Origin: Paenibacillus sp. Root52
GTDB lineage: Bacteria; Bacillota; Bacilli; Paenibacillales; Paenibacillaceae
Assembly: GCF_001426865.1 (NCBI RefSeq)
Contig: NZ_LMFO01000012.1
Span: 187,086-251,085, forward strand
Length of the DNA: 64,000 nucleotides
Direction of reading: 5' to 3'
Part shown: positions 35,892 to 45,460 of the stretch, one piece after another
Position numbering within the stretch: the stretch's first letter is position 1
How the letters are laid out: the number at the start of each line of letters is the position of its first letter
Translations under genes and position numbers: made by a program
Notes under the pieces: generated by a model
The model's input: the letters and a program-made list of their open reading frames with translations, nothing else
What the model was told of the DNA's origin: nothing
Databases searched by the model: none

Positions 35892-36040
35892 ACGTTTCCC
35901 AGTAATTACAAGCTGAATAACTGATTCAAACGGTCTACAATAGTGTATTGATGATATGGCTCATAATCGGGTAAATATTCATTTGCCCGTAGAAGGAAAC
36001 GTCTTTGATCCTGAGTTGCAGGGTCAGAGGCGTTTTTTTA
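35891..36040 (+). other. Structured RNA region after ahcY with terminator and competing pairing
   Basis: Right at the ahcY stop, GACGTTTCC (35891-35899) is perfectly complementary to GGAAACGTC (35995-36003). That second strand is also the 5' arm of a strong terminator: AACGTCTTTGATCCT (35998-36012) pairs with AGGGTCAGAGGCGTT (36020-36034), three G-U pairs, then seven T. CGGGTAAAT/ATTTGCCCG (about 35968-35990) forms a hairpin inside the outer pairing. The two pairings exclude each other. No known riboswitch class was recognised. Confidence 0.65.
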
Positions 36041-36080
36041 CTTGCTGAAATTAAAAAAAATCAAGCAAGTAAGAAGGGTT

Positions 36081-36138
36081 TTGATTTTTTAGTGCGAATC
36101 TATTATGCTTAGGTGGTGGAAAGTGGGGCAAAGTGGGA
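36081..36138 (+). promoter_or_regulatory. mraZ promoter with MraZ-binding repeats
   Basis: TTGATT (36081-36086), 17 bp, TATGCT (36104-36109). Immediately after, TGGTG (36114), TGGGG (36124) and TGGGA (36134) recur every 10 bp, matching the TGGGN-N5 direct repeats bound by MraZ. The first box overlaps the predicted start site, so binding would repress. A looser GGGT follows at 36144. Confidence 0.8.
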
Positions 36139-36164
36139 GAAACGGGTGAGGAGTGAGTGGGCCA

Positions 36165-36602
36165 ATGTTTATGGGGGAGTTCCAACATAGCATTGATGAT
36201 AAAGGGCGGGTTATTATCCCTGCCAAATTCCGCGAATCTCTAGGATCGTCTTTCGTTGTCACACGGGGGTTGGATCAATGTCTTTTCGTGTACCCTATGG
36301 AAGAGTGGGGGGTCATGGAACAGAAACTCAAGGCACTACCTTTAATGAAGTCAGATGCGCGTGCATTTACTCGATTTTTTTTCTCTGGTGCGACTGAATG
36401 TGATTTGGACAAACAGGGTAGGGTAAATTTGCCGGGCAATCTAAGGGAATATGCCAAACTAGACAAAGATTGTGTTGTAATTGGTGTATCGAACCGGGTA
36501 GAGATCTGGAGCAAAGACATCTGGGAGAATTATTTTAATCAATCAGAAGAAGTATTCAACGACATTGCCGAAAAGCTAGTCGATTTTAATTTTGATTTAT
36601 AA
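36165..36602 (+). CDS. mraZ: Transcriptional regulator MraZ
   Basis: A 145-residue protein made of two AbrB/SpoVT-like swapped-hairpin repeats, each with a DxxGR motif: [10 protein letters not shown] near 10-19 and [10 protein letters not shown] near 85-94. It begins [11 protein letters not shown], as in B. subtilis. MraZ forms rings and binds repeats in its own promoter to control the dcw operon. ATG 36165 is preferred, since GAGGAG lies 11 bases before it; the GTG at 36153 overlaps that site. First gene of the dcw cluster. Confidence 0.95.
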   Translation: MFMGEFQHSIDDKGRVIIPAKFRESLGSSFVVTRGLDQCLFVYPMEEWGVMEQKLKALPLMKSDARAFTRFFFSGATECDLDKQGRVNLPGNLREYAKLDKDCVVIGVSNRVEIWSKDIWENYFNQSEEVFNDIAEKLVDFNFDL

Positions 36603-36620
36603 AGTCAGGAGGGGTGCAGG

Positions 36621-37571
36621 TTGTTTCACCACATAACCGTACTCAAAGAAGAGGCAACAGAGGGATTAAACATCAAGCAGGACGGTATATACGTGGACTG
36701 CACTTTAGGCGGTGGCGGACATAGTGCCGTAATTGCTTCCAAGCTTGGTCCAGGGGGACGTCTGATCGCACTGGATCAGGATGATTGGGCTTTGGATAAT
36801 GCACGTGAGAAGTTAGCTGCTTATGGAGACCGTATAACGTTGGTCAAAACCAACTTCCGTGATTTGGAACAAGTTCTAAAGGAACTGGACATTCCACAGA
36901 AGGATGGCGTACCACAGGTCGATGGTATTTTGTACGATTTAGGTGTATCCTCACCGCAGTTTGATGAAGGAGAACGTGGATTTAGTTACAATCATGATGC
37001 TCCACTCGATATGAGAATGGATCAGGATGCATTTTTGACTGCCAAAGAAATCGTAAATGAGTGGCCAGAGAATGAAATTGCTCAGATCCTATATCGTTAT
37101 GGTGAAGAGAAGTTCTCAAGAAGAATCGCACGTGTCATTGTAGATAAGCGAAGTCAGTCACCTATTGAAACTACAGGTGAGCTTGTCGAGTTGATCAAGG
37201 AAGGGATCCCTGCGGCGGCTCGTCGTACCGGTGGGCACCCTGCTAAGAGAAGTTTTCAGGCTCTACGAATTGCAGTTAACGATGAGTTAGGTGCATTTGA
37301 GGAAGGCTTGCATCAGGCCGTTCGATGCCTAGCACCAGGTGGACGTGTATCTGTCATAACCTTTCACTCGCTTGAAGATCGGATATGCAAACAGATTTTT
37401 AGCAGTTATCTGGAGAAGTGTACATGCCCTCCCGATTTCCCTTTATGCGTGTGTGGCGGTAAGGGAACGTTGCGTTTAGTCAACAGGAAGCCTATGATTC
37501 CGACGGAATCAGAATTAGCTGATAATTCCCGTGCACGCTCAGCCAAATTGCGCGTAGCAGAGAAATTGTAA
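36621..37571 (+). CDS. rsmH: 16S rRNA (cytosine(1402)-N4)-methyltransferase RsmH
   Basis: A 316-residue SAM-dependent methyltransferase. Motif I is [11 protein letters not shown] (25-35), motif IV is [15 protein letters not shown], and DMRMDQ and the C-terminal [13 protein letters not shown] are typical. It modifies C1402 in the ribosomal P-site. The TTG start follows AGGAGGGG. A Cys-rich insert [17 protein letters not shown] is seen in this family. Second gene of the dcw operon, 18 bp after mraZ. Confidence 0.96.
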   Translation: MFHHITVLKEEATEGLNIKQDGIYVDCTLGGGGHSAVIASKLGPGGRLIALDQDDWALDNAREKLAAYGDRITLVKTNFRDLEQVLKELDIPQKDGVPQVDGILYDLGVSSPQFDEGERGFSYNHDAPLDMRMDQDAFLTAKEIVNEWPENEIAQILYRYGEEKFSRRIARVIVDKRSQSPIETTGELVELIKEGIPAAARRTGGHPAKRSFQALRIAVNDELGAFEEGLHQAVRCLAPGGRVSVITFHSLEDRICKQIFSSYLEKCTCPPDFPLCVCGGKGTLRLVNRKPMIPTESELADNSRARSAKLRVAEKL

Positions 37572-37599
37572 ACTTAAAGAGTGAAGGAGGAGCCTATGC

Positions 37600-38007
37600 A
37601 TGGCATATACACGTGGTAATCTGGCTGTAAAAGAAAAAGCGTCTCAACAGCGTGTGACCCAGCAACGGTACAAGGAAACTACGAAAGTAGTGACGCGTCG
37701 TACCGGACTTCCCGCACGCGAAAAATTTCTATACTTACTCACTTTGTTGGCAGTAATCGTTGTAGGCGGTTTAATGATGTCACGTTATGCTCAGATCTAT
37801 GATCTGAACAAACAAGCACAATCAACGTTATCCGAGGTTAGAGAAGCTGAGAAAACGATTGCTGATTTACAAGTGGAACGTGAGAAATTAAACAATTTGG
37901 TAATCGAACATGCACGTGAACTTGGTTATGTTGAAGCGACGGACAAAAACGTAATTTATGTACCACGTTCAACCAACGCAGGATCTTCTTCGGATACAGC
38001 AAAGTAA
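37600..38007 (+). CDS. ftsL: Cell division protein FtsL
   Basis: A 135-residue bitopic membrane protein: a basic cytoplasmic N-terminus (about 1-42), a single membrane helix (about 43-63), then an extracellular coiled coil (LNKQAQSTLSEVREAEKTIADLQVEREKLNNLV). FtsL forms a complex with DivIB and DivIC that activates the septal synthases. AGGAGG precedes the ATG by about 8 bases. Position between rsmH and pbpB confirms identity. Confidence 0.92.
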   Translation: MAYTRGNLAVKEKASQQRVTQQRYKETTKVVTRRTGLPAREKFLYLLTLLAVIVVGGLMMSRYAQIYDLNKQAQSTLSEVREAEKTIADLQVEREKLNNLVIEHARELGYVEATDKNVIYVPRSTNAGSSSDTAK

Positions 38008-38023
38008 GTAAAGAGGTGTACCG

Positions 38024-40354
38024 ATGGTAAAAAGAATAAAAATGCGCACGCTACTTATAGGGGGATGTATTACCCTCTTTTTTCTTGTACTGGTGATTCG
38101 AATCTTCTTCATTCAAATTGTGAACAAAGAATTCTGGACAGAGGAAGCTTCCGGATTGATTGAACGTGAACAGACGATTAAAGCCAGTCGAGGTTCAATA
38201 ACAGATCGAAACGGAAATGTACTGGCAACGGATGCGCCTGCATACACCGTATCTGTAAACCCTCTGCTTATTAATGAGCTAGGTATCGAGGATGAAGTTA
38301 CAAGTAGACTCTCTTCTATACTAGGTAAAAATGAAAGTGAAATGCGTGCGATCGTCACAGCGAAAAAACCAGATAATGGCGGATTCTATGCCCAACGTGA
38401 AGTGCGCAGTGAGGGGTACAAGATTGGACCTGACCTCCAAGCGAAAGTGAATGAATTTCGGGAAGAGTTGCAGGAAAAGTATAAGGCACGAAATGCTATT
38501 GTAATGACACAGGAATCGAAGCGCTATTATCCAGAGGAGACACTTGCTTCACATCTGCTAGGTTATATGAATCGTGATGGAAAAGCGGTCAATGGGCTCG
38601 AAGTGTCTTATGATGATGTATTGACAGGTACTGACGGGCATTTGAATTACCAAAAGGATGCCAAAGGAATTAAACTTCCGGGCTCTGAGGACACGTATCT
38701 GCCACCGAAGAATGGTAAAACGTTGAAACTTACGATTGATGATACGATTCAATATTATATTGAAGATGCCATGAAAGAAGCTGTGGCTAAATACAATCCG
38801 CTGAGTATGACTGTCATTGCAGCAGATCCTAATACTATGGAAATCTTAGGTATGGCTAACTGGCCAACCTTTAACCCGAATACGTATGGTGAAACACCGG
38901 ATCAGAAGAACTTTATCAACCATGCGACGCAATCCATCTATGAGCCAGGTTCCACGTTCAAGATTGTTACTTTAGCAGGCGCAGTTGAAGAGAAGTTATT
39001 CGATCCTAATGCGACCTTTGAATCGAAACGGGTTTATATTGGCGGTTATCCGATCAGTGATAATGGTCATGCATATGGCTGGATTTCATATTTAGAGGGT
39101 GTAAAACGCTCAAGTAACATTGCGTTTGTTAACCTCGGTTATAACATGCTGGGCGGTGATCGGTTACGTCACTATATTGACCAGTTTGGCTTCGGTAAGA
39201 AGACGGGGATTGATCTTCCAAGTGAGTCGGCTTCACCAATTAAACCACTGGTGTATAAGTCAGAGATTGCAACGGCTGCTTATGGTCATGGTCTCGTACA
39301 AGTTACACCAATCCAACAGGTGGCAGCTATTTCTGCGATTGCCAACGGCGGAAAACTACTGACACCTCATCTGGTTAAAGAAATCATTAATCCGAATGAT
39401 GGAACGACAGAGGTTATTAAACCGAAGGAAGTTCGTCAAGTTATTTCGAAAGAGTCTTCCAAACTTGTGAGTGGTTATTTAGAACAGGTTGTGGCTGACC
39501 AAACAATTGGTACAGGGAAAAATGCCTATATTGAAGGATATCGAGTAGCGGGTAAAACAGGTACAGCGAGAAAATGGGATGGCAAGGAATATAGCAAATC
39601 CAAGGACGTCGTTTCCTTCATTGGATTCGCTCCTGTGAACAATCCCAAAATCGCGATGTTAGTTCTTATTGACCAACCAAGCGGTGCTAACATTGGAGGC
39701 GGAACTGCTGCCGCTCCGGTATTTAAGAAAATTGTTAGCCAAACCCTTCAATATTGGGGAATTCCCAAAGAAACAGTTTCAACGGGGAACAGTAAAACTA
39801 AAGCCGCTCCTGTCATTCAATCCAAGGCTCCTGATCTGATTGGCAAAACAGCGAAGCAAGCTAGAAGTCAATTACTGAATGCTGGTATTGCCTATGAAAC
39901 ATTAGGCCAAGGCGAGAATGTAATTCGTCAGTATCCAGCTGCTGGTTCTTTAATGAATCCTGGACAACGCATCTACCTGCTGACGGAAGAAAGCAGTAAG
40001 ATGAAGATTCCAGATCTGAAGGGTTCCTCTCTCCGAGATGCACTTGAAGTTCTCTCTTTAATAAAAGTAGGTGTAACCGTTAAGGGAGAAGGCTTTGTGG
40101 TGAAACAGACGGAGCAGGTATCAGGTGAACAGCGTACAGTTCAGTTGGTACTTCAAACGGCCAAGGCGGCTGTCACGGGTATTGCAGATGATGCTCCTGA
40201 TTCTTCGGACGCGGCAATCGGTAAGAATGCCGAAGATTCAAAATCAGATGCTACTGGGCAGGGTGAAGAGGCGAATCAGTCCAATCAGAACGATGCATCT
40301 TCAAGTGACACCGAATCGTCCGAAGGTAAGCAGACGGACAGTTCACTTCCATAA
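38024..40354 (+). CDS. pbpB: Penicillin-binding protein 2B, septal transpeptidase with PASTA domains
   Basis: A 776-residue class B PBP. N-terminal membrane helix about 9-30, dimerisation domain 55-230, transpeptidase domain from about 240 with catalytic S310 in YEPGSTFK and KTGT in VAGKTGTARKW. Two PASTA repeats lie at about 600-720 (APDLIGKTAKQARSQLLNAGI, IPDLKGSSLRDALEVLSLI). The last 45 residues are an unusual acidic Ser/Asp/Asn tail. It cross-links septal peptidoglycan with FtsW/DivIB/FtsL. It lacks the cysteine pair seen in the next gene's product. Starts 16 bp after ftsL. Confidence 0.95.
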   Translation: MVKRIKMRTLLIGGCITLFFLVLVIRIFFIQIVNKEFWTEEASGLIEREQTIKASRGSITDRNGNVLATDAPAYTVSVNPLLINELGIEDEVTSRLSSILGKNESEMRAIVTAKKPDNGGFYAQREVRSEGYKIGPDLQAKVNEFREELQEKYKARNAIVMTQESKRYYPEETLASHLLGYMNRDGKAVNGLEVSYDDVLTGTDGHLNYQKDAKGIKLPGSEDTYLPPKNGKTLKLTIDDTIQYYIEDAMKEAVAKYNPLSMTVIAADPNTMEILGMANWPTFNPNTYGETPDQKNFINHATQSIYEPGSTFKIVTLAGAVEEKLFDPNATFESKRVYIGGYPISDNGHAYGWISYLEGVKRSSNIAFVNLGYNMLGGDRLRHYIDQFGFGKKTGIDLPSESASPIKPLVYKSEIATAAYGHGLVQVTPIQQVAAISAIANGGKLLTPHLVKEIINPNDGTTEVIKPKEVRQVISKESSKLVSGYLEQVVADQTIGTGKNAYIEGYRVAGKTGTARKWDGKEYSKSKDVVSFIGFAPVNNPKIAMLVLIDQPSGANIGGGTAAAPVFKKIVSQTLQYWGIPKETVSTGNSKTKAAPVIQSKAPDLIGKTAKQARSQLLNAGIAYETLGQGENVIRQYPAAGSLMNPGQRIYLLTEESSKMKIPDLKGSSLRDALEVLSLIKVGVTVKGEGFVVKQTEQVSGEQRTVQLVLQTAKAAVTGIADDAPDSSDAAIGKNAEDSKSDATGQGEEANQSNQNDASSSDTESSEGKQTDSSLP

Positions 40355-40458
40355 CGTGATAGCATTTAAAATAGAGCTTGTTCTAACCCCTGGTTGTCCC
40401 GAATATTCATGAATGTAAGGAAGGTCATGATTTTGGGACGAGTGGGGGGATCTTTTTC

Positions 40459-42423
40459 GTGAAGGGATCAAGTGTAAATTTACGGCGCAGGCTGTTATGG
40501 AGTTTAGTTGTTTTAATCTTTTTGTTTTCGGCTCTGGTTATACGACTGGCTTATGTACAACTCGGGAAGGGACCAGAATTGTCGGCTAAGGCGGAGGAAT
40601 CGTGGCGTCGGAATATTCCATATTCGGCAAAACGGGGAGAGATTCTGGATCGGAATGGAACCTCGCTTGCTTATAATGTGACGAGCCCAACTATTATGGC
40701 TATTCCTGCCCAGGTGAAGGAAGCGGAGGTCACCGCAAAAGCACTTGCTCCACTGCTAGGCATGACGGAAGAGAAAGTGCTGGCAACCATCAAGAAAAGA
40801 GAACTCATTGTCAGACTACAGCCCGGCGGCCGCAAAATTACGATGGATAAAGCTCAACGCATCCGTGATTTGAAGCTTCCGGGTATCGTTGTTGCAGAAG
40901 ACAATAAACGCTTTTATCCTTACGGTGATTTGGCTGCGCATATTCTTGGGTTTACTGGGATCGATAATCAAGGTTTAACTGGGGTAGAGAAAAAGTATGA
41001 TGATAAGCTCAATGGCTTGAACGGCAGCGTGTCCTACTTGTCCGATGCGGCCGGAAGGCTAATGCCGGGCTCATCTGAGAAGTATGTGGAACCGAGGGAC
41101 GGGCTGAATCTGGAGTTGACGATTGATAAATCCATTCAGTCAATCATGGAGCGAGAGTTAGATCAGGCGATGGTCAAGTTTCAAGCAAACTCCGCACTTG
41201 CCATAGCGATGAATCCCAAAACAGGTGAAGTGTTAGGGATGGCAAGTAGACCAGGATATGAGCCTGCTGACTATCAACAGTATCCTGCCGAGATTTATAA
41301 CCGCAATCTGCCAATCTGGATGACATATGAACCAGGTTCAACGTTTAAGATCATCACATTAGCAGCAGCGCTGGAAGAGAAGAAAGTGAATCTGCAGCAG
41401 GATCAGTTTTTTGATCCAGGCTATGTAGAGGTTGGCGGTGCAAGGTTACGCTGTTGGAAAAAGGGCGGGCATGGGAGTCAGACATTCTTGCAGGTTGTCG
41501 AGAACTCTTGTAACCCGGGATTCGTAGCTTTGGGTCAAAAGTTAGGGAAGGAATCTCTTTTCTCATATATTAAAAACTTTGGATTCGGAACCAAAACGGG
41601 CATCGATCTTAGTGGTGAAGCGAGTGGTATTCTATTCAAGCTCTCACGCGTAGGGCCTGTAGAGCTGGCAACTACTGCATTTGGTCAAGGTGTATCCGTG
41701 ACACCGATCCAGCAAGTTGCAGCAGTCTCTGCTGCAATTAATGGCGGTAAGCTTTACAAGCCTTATGTTACCAAGGCGTGGGTTCACCCTGAGACAGGTG
41801 AAGTGATAGAGGAAGCTAAGCCAGAGCTAGTGCGACAAGTCATTTCGGAGAACACGTCCAAACAAGTGCGTGAAGCATTAGAGAGTGTTGTAGCAAAAGG
41901 TACTGGTCGGCCAGCTTTTATTGATGGCTATCGTGTAGGTGGTAAAACAGGAACGGCACAGAAGGTTATAAATGGTCGTTATTCTTCGAGTGAACATATT
42001 GTATCATTCATTGGCTTCGCCCCAGCTGATGACCCACAGATTGTTGTGTACACTGCGGTAGATAATCCTAAGGGGATTCAATTTGGTGGTGTCGTCGCGG
42101 CGCCGATCGTACAGAATATTTTGGAGGATGCGCTTCACTATATGAAGGTTCCTGTGCGTAAGGATCAAGTTGCCAAAGAATATAAATATGGTGAAACTAA
42201 AATCGTGACCGTACCTGATCTAACAGGCGCGACGGTTGAAGACTTGTATGAGGATCTGAATATGAACTTCATGCTCGCGAAGTCCGGCAGCGGAAAATAT
42301 GTAATTAATCAAGCACCCAAGCCTGGAGCACGTGTTGATCAAGGTTCAACTATACGAATTTATATGGGCGATGTCCTCAACGATGCTCATAATCATTCAG
42401 CAGAAGAAGGTCAGGAGCCTTGA
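40459..42423 (+). CDS. spoVD: Stage V sporulation protein D (SpoVD), cortex transpeptidase
   Basis: A 654-residue class B PBP with one membrane helix (about 12-34), catalytic S294 in YEPGSTFK, KTGT in VGGKTGTAQKV, and one C-terminal PASTA domain (about 588-640). C332 and C351 match the positions of the redox-active pair in B. subtilis SpoVD that is reduced by StoA in the intermembrane space. It works with SpoVE to make spore cortex. GTG start after GGGGGG. The 104-bp gap upstream probably holds a sporulation promoter and has an imperfect hairpin (GTCCC...GGGAC). Confidence 0.95.
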   Translation: MKGSSVNLRRRLLWSLVVLIFLFSALVIRLAYVQLGKGPELSAKAEESWRRNIPYSAKRGEILDRNGTSLAYNVTSPTIMAIPAQVKEAEVTAKALAPLLGMTEEKVLATIKKRELIVRLQPGGRKITMDKAQRIRDLKLPGIVVAEDNKRFYPYGDLAAHILGFTGIDNQGLTGVEKKYDDKLNGLNGSVSYLSDAAGRLMPGSSEKYVEPRDGLNLELTIDKSIQSIMERELDQAMVKFQANSALAIAMNPKTGEVLGMASRPGYEPADYQQYPAEIYNRNLPIWMTYEPGSTFKIITLAAALEEKKVNLQQDQFFDPGYVEVGGARLRCWKKGGHGSQTFLQVVENSCNPGFVALGQKLGKESLFSYIKNFGFGTKTGIDLSGEASGILFKLSRVGPVELATTAFGQGVSVTPIQQVAAVSAAINGGKLYKPYVTKAWVHPETGEVIEEAKPELVRQVISENTSKQVREALESVVAKGTGRPAFIDGYRVGGKTGTAQKVINGRYSSSEHIVSFIGFAPADDPQIVVYTAVDNPKGIQFGGVVAAPIVQNILEDALHYMKVPVRKDQVAKEYKYGETKIVTVPDLTGATVEDLYEDLNMNFMLAKSGSGKYVINQAPKPGARVDQGSTIRIYMGDVLNDAHNHSAEEGQEP

Positions 42424-42547
42424 GTCTTAATCAAGGCCTGACCGCAACAAAATTGATCAAGATGCGTTTCATTAATTGGTTATAATGACGATAGTATAAT
42501 AAAGACATATACAGAAGTAGTAAACTTTGAGAAGTGAGGTTATTCAT

Positions 42548-44035
42548 GTGCTCTTAAAACAACTTGCATCAAAACTTATAACTGCTCGTCTGAATGGTGA
42601 ACCCAATTCAGAGTGCTTAAACTTGCAGACAGATTCTCGTCAGGTGCAACCGGGAGATCTGTTTATCTGTCTTCCGGGACATACCGTGGATGGGCATGAA
42701 TATGCAGAGAAGGCTGTACAGGCAGGAGCTGTAGCTCTAGTTGTGGAACGTCTACTCGATCTACCTGTGCCACAGCTTCTTGTGAGAGATAGCCGAGTAG
42801 CGATGGCTGTGCTTGCTGATTTCTTTTTTGACTCACCAAGTCAAAAGATGAATATGATTGGAGTAACAGGAACGAATGGTAAAACAACGACCACGTACTT
42901 GATCGAAAAGATCATGAGCGACTATGGGCAAAATACAGGTTTGATCGGTACGATCCAAATGCGTTATGCCGGTCGTACTTATCCAATGTCAGGCACAACA
43001 CCTGAAGCACTTGATTTGCAGCGGAGTTTGAATGATATGGTACAATCGGGTACGCAGTGCTGCGTCATGGAGGTTTCTTCTCATGCTCTTGAACAGGGTC
43101 GTGTAAAAGGAACGGAATTCCGCACAGCGGTGTTTACCAATTTGACACAGGACCATCTAGATTACCATCATTCCATGGAAGAATATCGCGCAGCGAAAGG
43201 GTTGTTCTTTGCCCGCCTAGGCAATGGTTATGCCGAAGAAGCTTCCAAACGGAAATTTGCGGTCATTAACGCGGATGATCCGGCAGCGGCTTATTTCATT
43301 TCTGTTACGGCGGCTGAAGTGATTACATATGGTATGGGCGACAATGCAGACGTACGTGCATCCCAAATTTCGATTACTTCTCAGGGTACGGCATTCCATG
43401 TGGATACATTTGCAGGCAGCACGGACATTTCGCTACGTATGGTTGGTAAATTCAATGTGTATAATGCCATGGCTGCAATTGCTGCAGCACTCATTGAGGG
43501 CATTCCTCTTGAAGAAATCAAACGTAGCCTGGAGACTGTGCCAGGGGTAGATGGACGTGTAGAGGCAGTTGATGAGGGACAACCGTTTGCAGTCATTGTC
43601 GACTACGCACATACACCGGATGGACTGGAGAATGTGTTAAGAACCGTCAAAGAATTTGCTGAAGGACGTGTAATCTGCGTATTTGGCTGTGGGGGCGACC
43701 GGGATCGTACGAAACGGCCGTTGATGGGCAAAATTGCTGCTAAATATAGCGACATCGTTTTTGTCACTTCTGATAATCCACGAACAGAAGATCCTGACCT
43801 GATTCTTAAAGACATTGAGCAAGGGCTGATTGAGGAATCCGTTCCTGCGGATCGCTATGTTATGATTGTTGATCGACGTCAGGCTATTCATGAAGCTATT
43901 GAAATGGCAAGCCCAGCCGATGTAGTATTGATTGCGGGCAAGGGACATGAAACCTATCAGATTATCGGCACAACCAAAACCGATTTTGATGATCGAATCA
44001 TAGCCAAAGAAGCGATAAGGGGCAAATCCAATTGA
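42548..44035 (+). CDS. murE: UDP-MurNAc-tripeptide synthetase MurE
   Basis: A 495-residue Mur ligase that adds the third amino acid to UDP-MurNAc-L-Ala-D-Glu, presumably meso-diaminopimelate: DNPRTEDPD near 410 is the DAP-recognising DNPR motif. ATP-binding GVTGTNGKTTTT is near 105-117. The start GTG 42548 follows GTGAGG by 8 bases; TTG 42527 lies before that site. An AT-rich stretch with two TATAAT-like boxes (42482, 42495) upstream may hold an extra promoter. Ends overlapping the murF start. Confidence 0.95.
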   Translation: MLLKQLASKLITARLNGEPNSECLNLQTDSRQVQPGDLFICLPGHTVDGHEYAEKAVQAGAVALVVERLLDLPVPQLLVRDSRVAMAVLADFFFDSPSQKMNMIGVTGTNGKTTTTYLIEKIMSDYGQNTGLIGTIQMRYAGRTYPMSGTTPEALDLQRSLNDMVQSGTQCCVMEVSSHALEQGRVKGTEFRTAVFTNLTQDHLDYHHSMEEYRAAKGLFFARLGNGYAEEASKRKFAVINADDPAAAYFISVTAAEVITYGMGDNADVRASQISITSQGTAFHVDTFAGSTDISLRMVGKFNVYNAMAAIAAALIEGIPLEEIKRSLETVPGVDGRVEAVDEGQPFAVIVDYAHTPDGLENVLRTVKEFAEGRVICVFGCGGDRDRTKRPLMGKIAAKYSDIVFVTSDNPRTEDPDLILKDIEQGLIEESVPADRYVMIVDRRQAIHEAIEMASPADVVLIAGKGHETYQIIGTTKTDFDDRIIAKEAIRGKSN

Positions 44036-45438
44036 TAAAACGAACATTGGCACAATTGGCGGAGATGTGCGGAGGAACGTTGTGTGACGCTGCCGCATAT
44101 GGTGAGACGCTTGTAGAAGGCGTATATACAGACTCACGTAAGCGAGCGGTCGGCAGCTTGTTTATTCCGCTTGTGGGTGAGAGGTTTGACGGGCACGAAT
44201 TTGTGCCAACCTGTTTAGAGACAGGAGCTGCAGCAGCGCTATGGCAAAAGGATCATGGGACTGCTCCTGAAGGAGCGATCATCCTTGTTGAAGACACGCT
44301 GCTTGCACTACAGACGCTTGCTTCAGCTTATCTGAACGAGAGTCGTGCATCCGTTGTAGGCATTACCGGCAGTAATGGTAAAACCACAACAAAAGATATT
44401 GTGGATGCGGTTCTGTCTACGACCTATAAAGTACACAAAACGCAAGGTAACTTTAATAATCATATCGGTTTGCCACTGACTGTTCTATCCATGAACGAGG
44501 ACACCGAAATTATTATTTTGGAAATGGGCATGAGTGGACGGGGAGAAATTGAGGTGCTATCCAAGATCGCCCAGCCTGATGTGGCAATCATTACGAATAT
44601 CGGAGAATCTCATCTTCTTCAGTTGGGATCTCGTTTGGAGATTGCTAGAGCCAAAGTTGAAATTGCGGCAGGTATGAAGCCTAGCGGTGTGTTGATCTAC
44701 AACGGAGACGAGCCGTTGATTGCTCAAGTGCTGGCTGAACCATCAACGATACAGCCAAATAACATGCAGCGAGTTACGTTTGGACTTCAAATTGATAACG
44801 ATGATTATCCAACAGGCATCATGAACGCTCCAAATGGTGTTGTGTTTACGAGTAAACAATCGGGAGAAGCAGCTTATACGCTTCAACTGCTAGGTACTCA
44901 TAATGTGGTGAATTGTCTGGCAGCTCTTGCTGTCGCGCGTCACTTCGAAGTGAAATCGGAGCAGATTGCTGAGGGGTTATCTCGATTAAAGCTCACAGGC
45001 ATGCGTATTGAGGTACTCCAGTCCTCCAGTGGACTCACGATACTTAACGATGCCTATAACGCTAGTCCAACCTCGATGAAAGCAGCGGTGGACGTTCTTG
45101 AAGGTTTACGAGGATATCGTTTCAAAGTCGCTGTACTAGGAGATATGCTTGAACTAGGACCACAAGAGAAAGAGCTCCACTATGGCATTGGCGCGTATGT
45201 GACTCCAGATAAGATGGATATGGTACTGACATATGGCTCGCTTGCTGCAAGTATCGCTGAAGGGGCTAAGCAGCATATGCCGGTGGAAGCCGTTCTAGCC
45301 TTTGATAATAAAGAGGAACTGACACGTTACCTTATGGAGAAGCTCCAGCCAAAAGATGTTGTCTTGTTCAAAGCTTCCCGGGGGATGAAACTTGAGGACG
45401 TGGTCGAAGCACTAAAAATAGCACCATTACAGAAATGA
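44032..45438 (+). CDS. murF: UDP-MurNAc-tripeptide:D-Ala-D-Ala ligase MurF
   Basis: A 468-residue Mur ligase that attaches D-Ala-D-Ala. ATP-binding motif is VGITGSNGKTTTKD (about 108-121), with NFNNHIGLPL following; central EMGMSGRGEIEVLS and C-terminal NDAYNASPTSMKAA are MurF hallmarks. The TTG start overlaps the TGA of murE by four bases, giving tight coupling. In B. subtilis murF lies elsewhere, so the cluster here is more complete. Confidence 0.95.
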   Translation: MIKRTLAQLAEMCGGTLCDAAAYGETLVEGVYTDSRKRAVGSLFIPLVGERFDGHEFVPTCLETGAAAALWQKDHGTAPEGAIILVEDTLLALQTLASAYLNESRASVVGITGSNGKTTTKDIVDAVLSTTYKVHKTQGNFNNHIGLPLTVLSMNEDTEIIILEMGMSGRGEIEVLSKIAQPDVAIITNIGESHLLQLGSRLEIARAKVEIAAGMKPSGVLIYNGDEPLIAQVLAEPSTIQPNNMQRVTFGLQIDNDDYPTGIMNAPNGVVFTSKQSGEAAYTLQLLGTHNVVNCLAALAVARHFEVKSEQIAEGLSRLKLTGMRIEVLQSSSGLTILNDAYNASPTSMKAAVDVLEGLRGYRFKVAVLGDMLELGPQEKELHYGIGAYVTPDKMDMVLTYGSLAASIAEGAKQHMPVEAVLAFDNKEELTRYLMEKLQPKDVVLFKASRGMKLEDVVEALKIAPLQK

Positions 45439-45460
45439 AGTAGACTAGAGGGGTGAACCC

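Noticed and set aside
35891..35990. Resemblance to a purine riboswitch (GATATGGCTC followed by ATAAT)
   Set aside because: The order and spacing of the conserved core segments do not fit, and there is no purine gene downstream.
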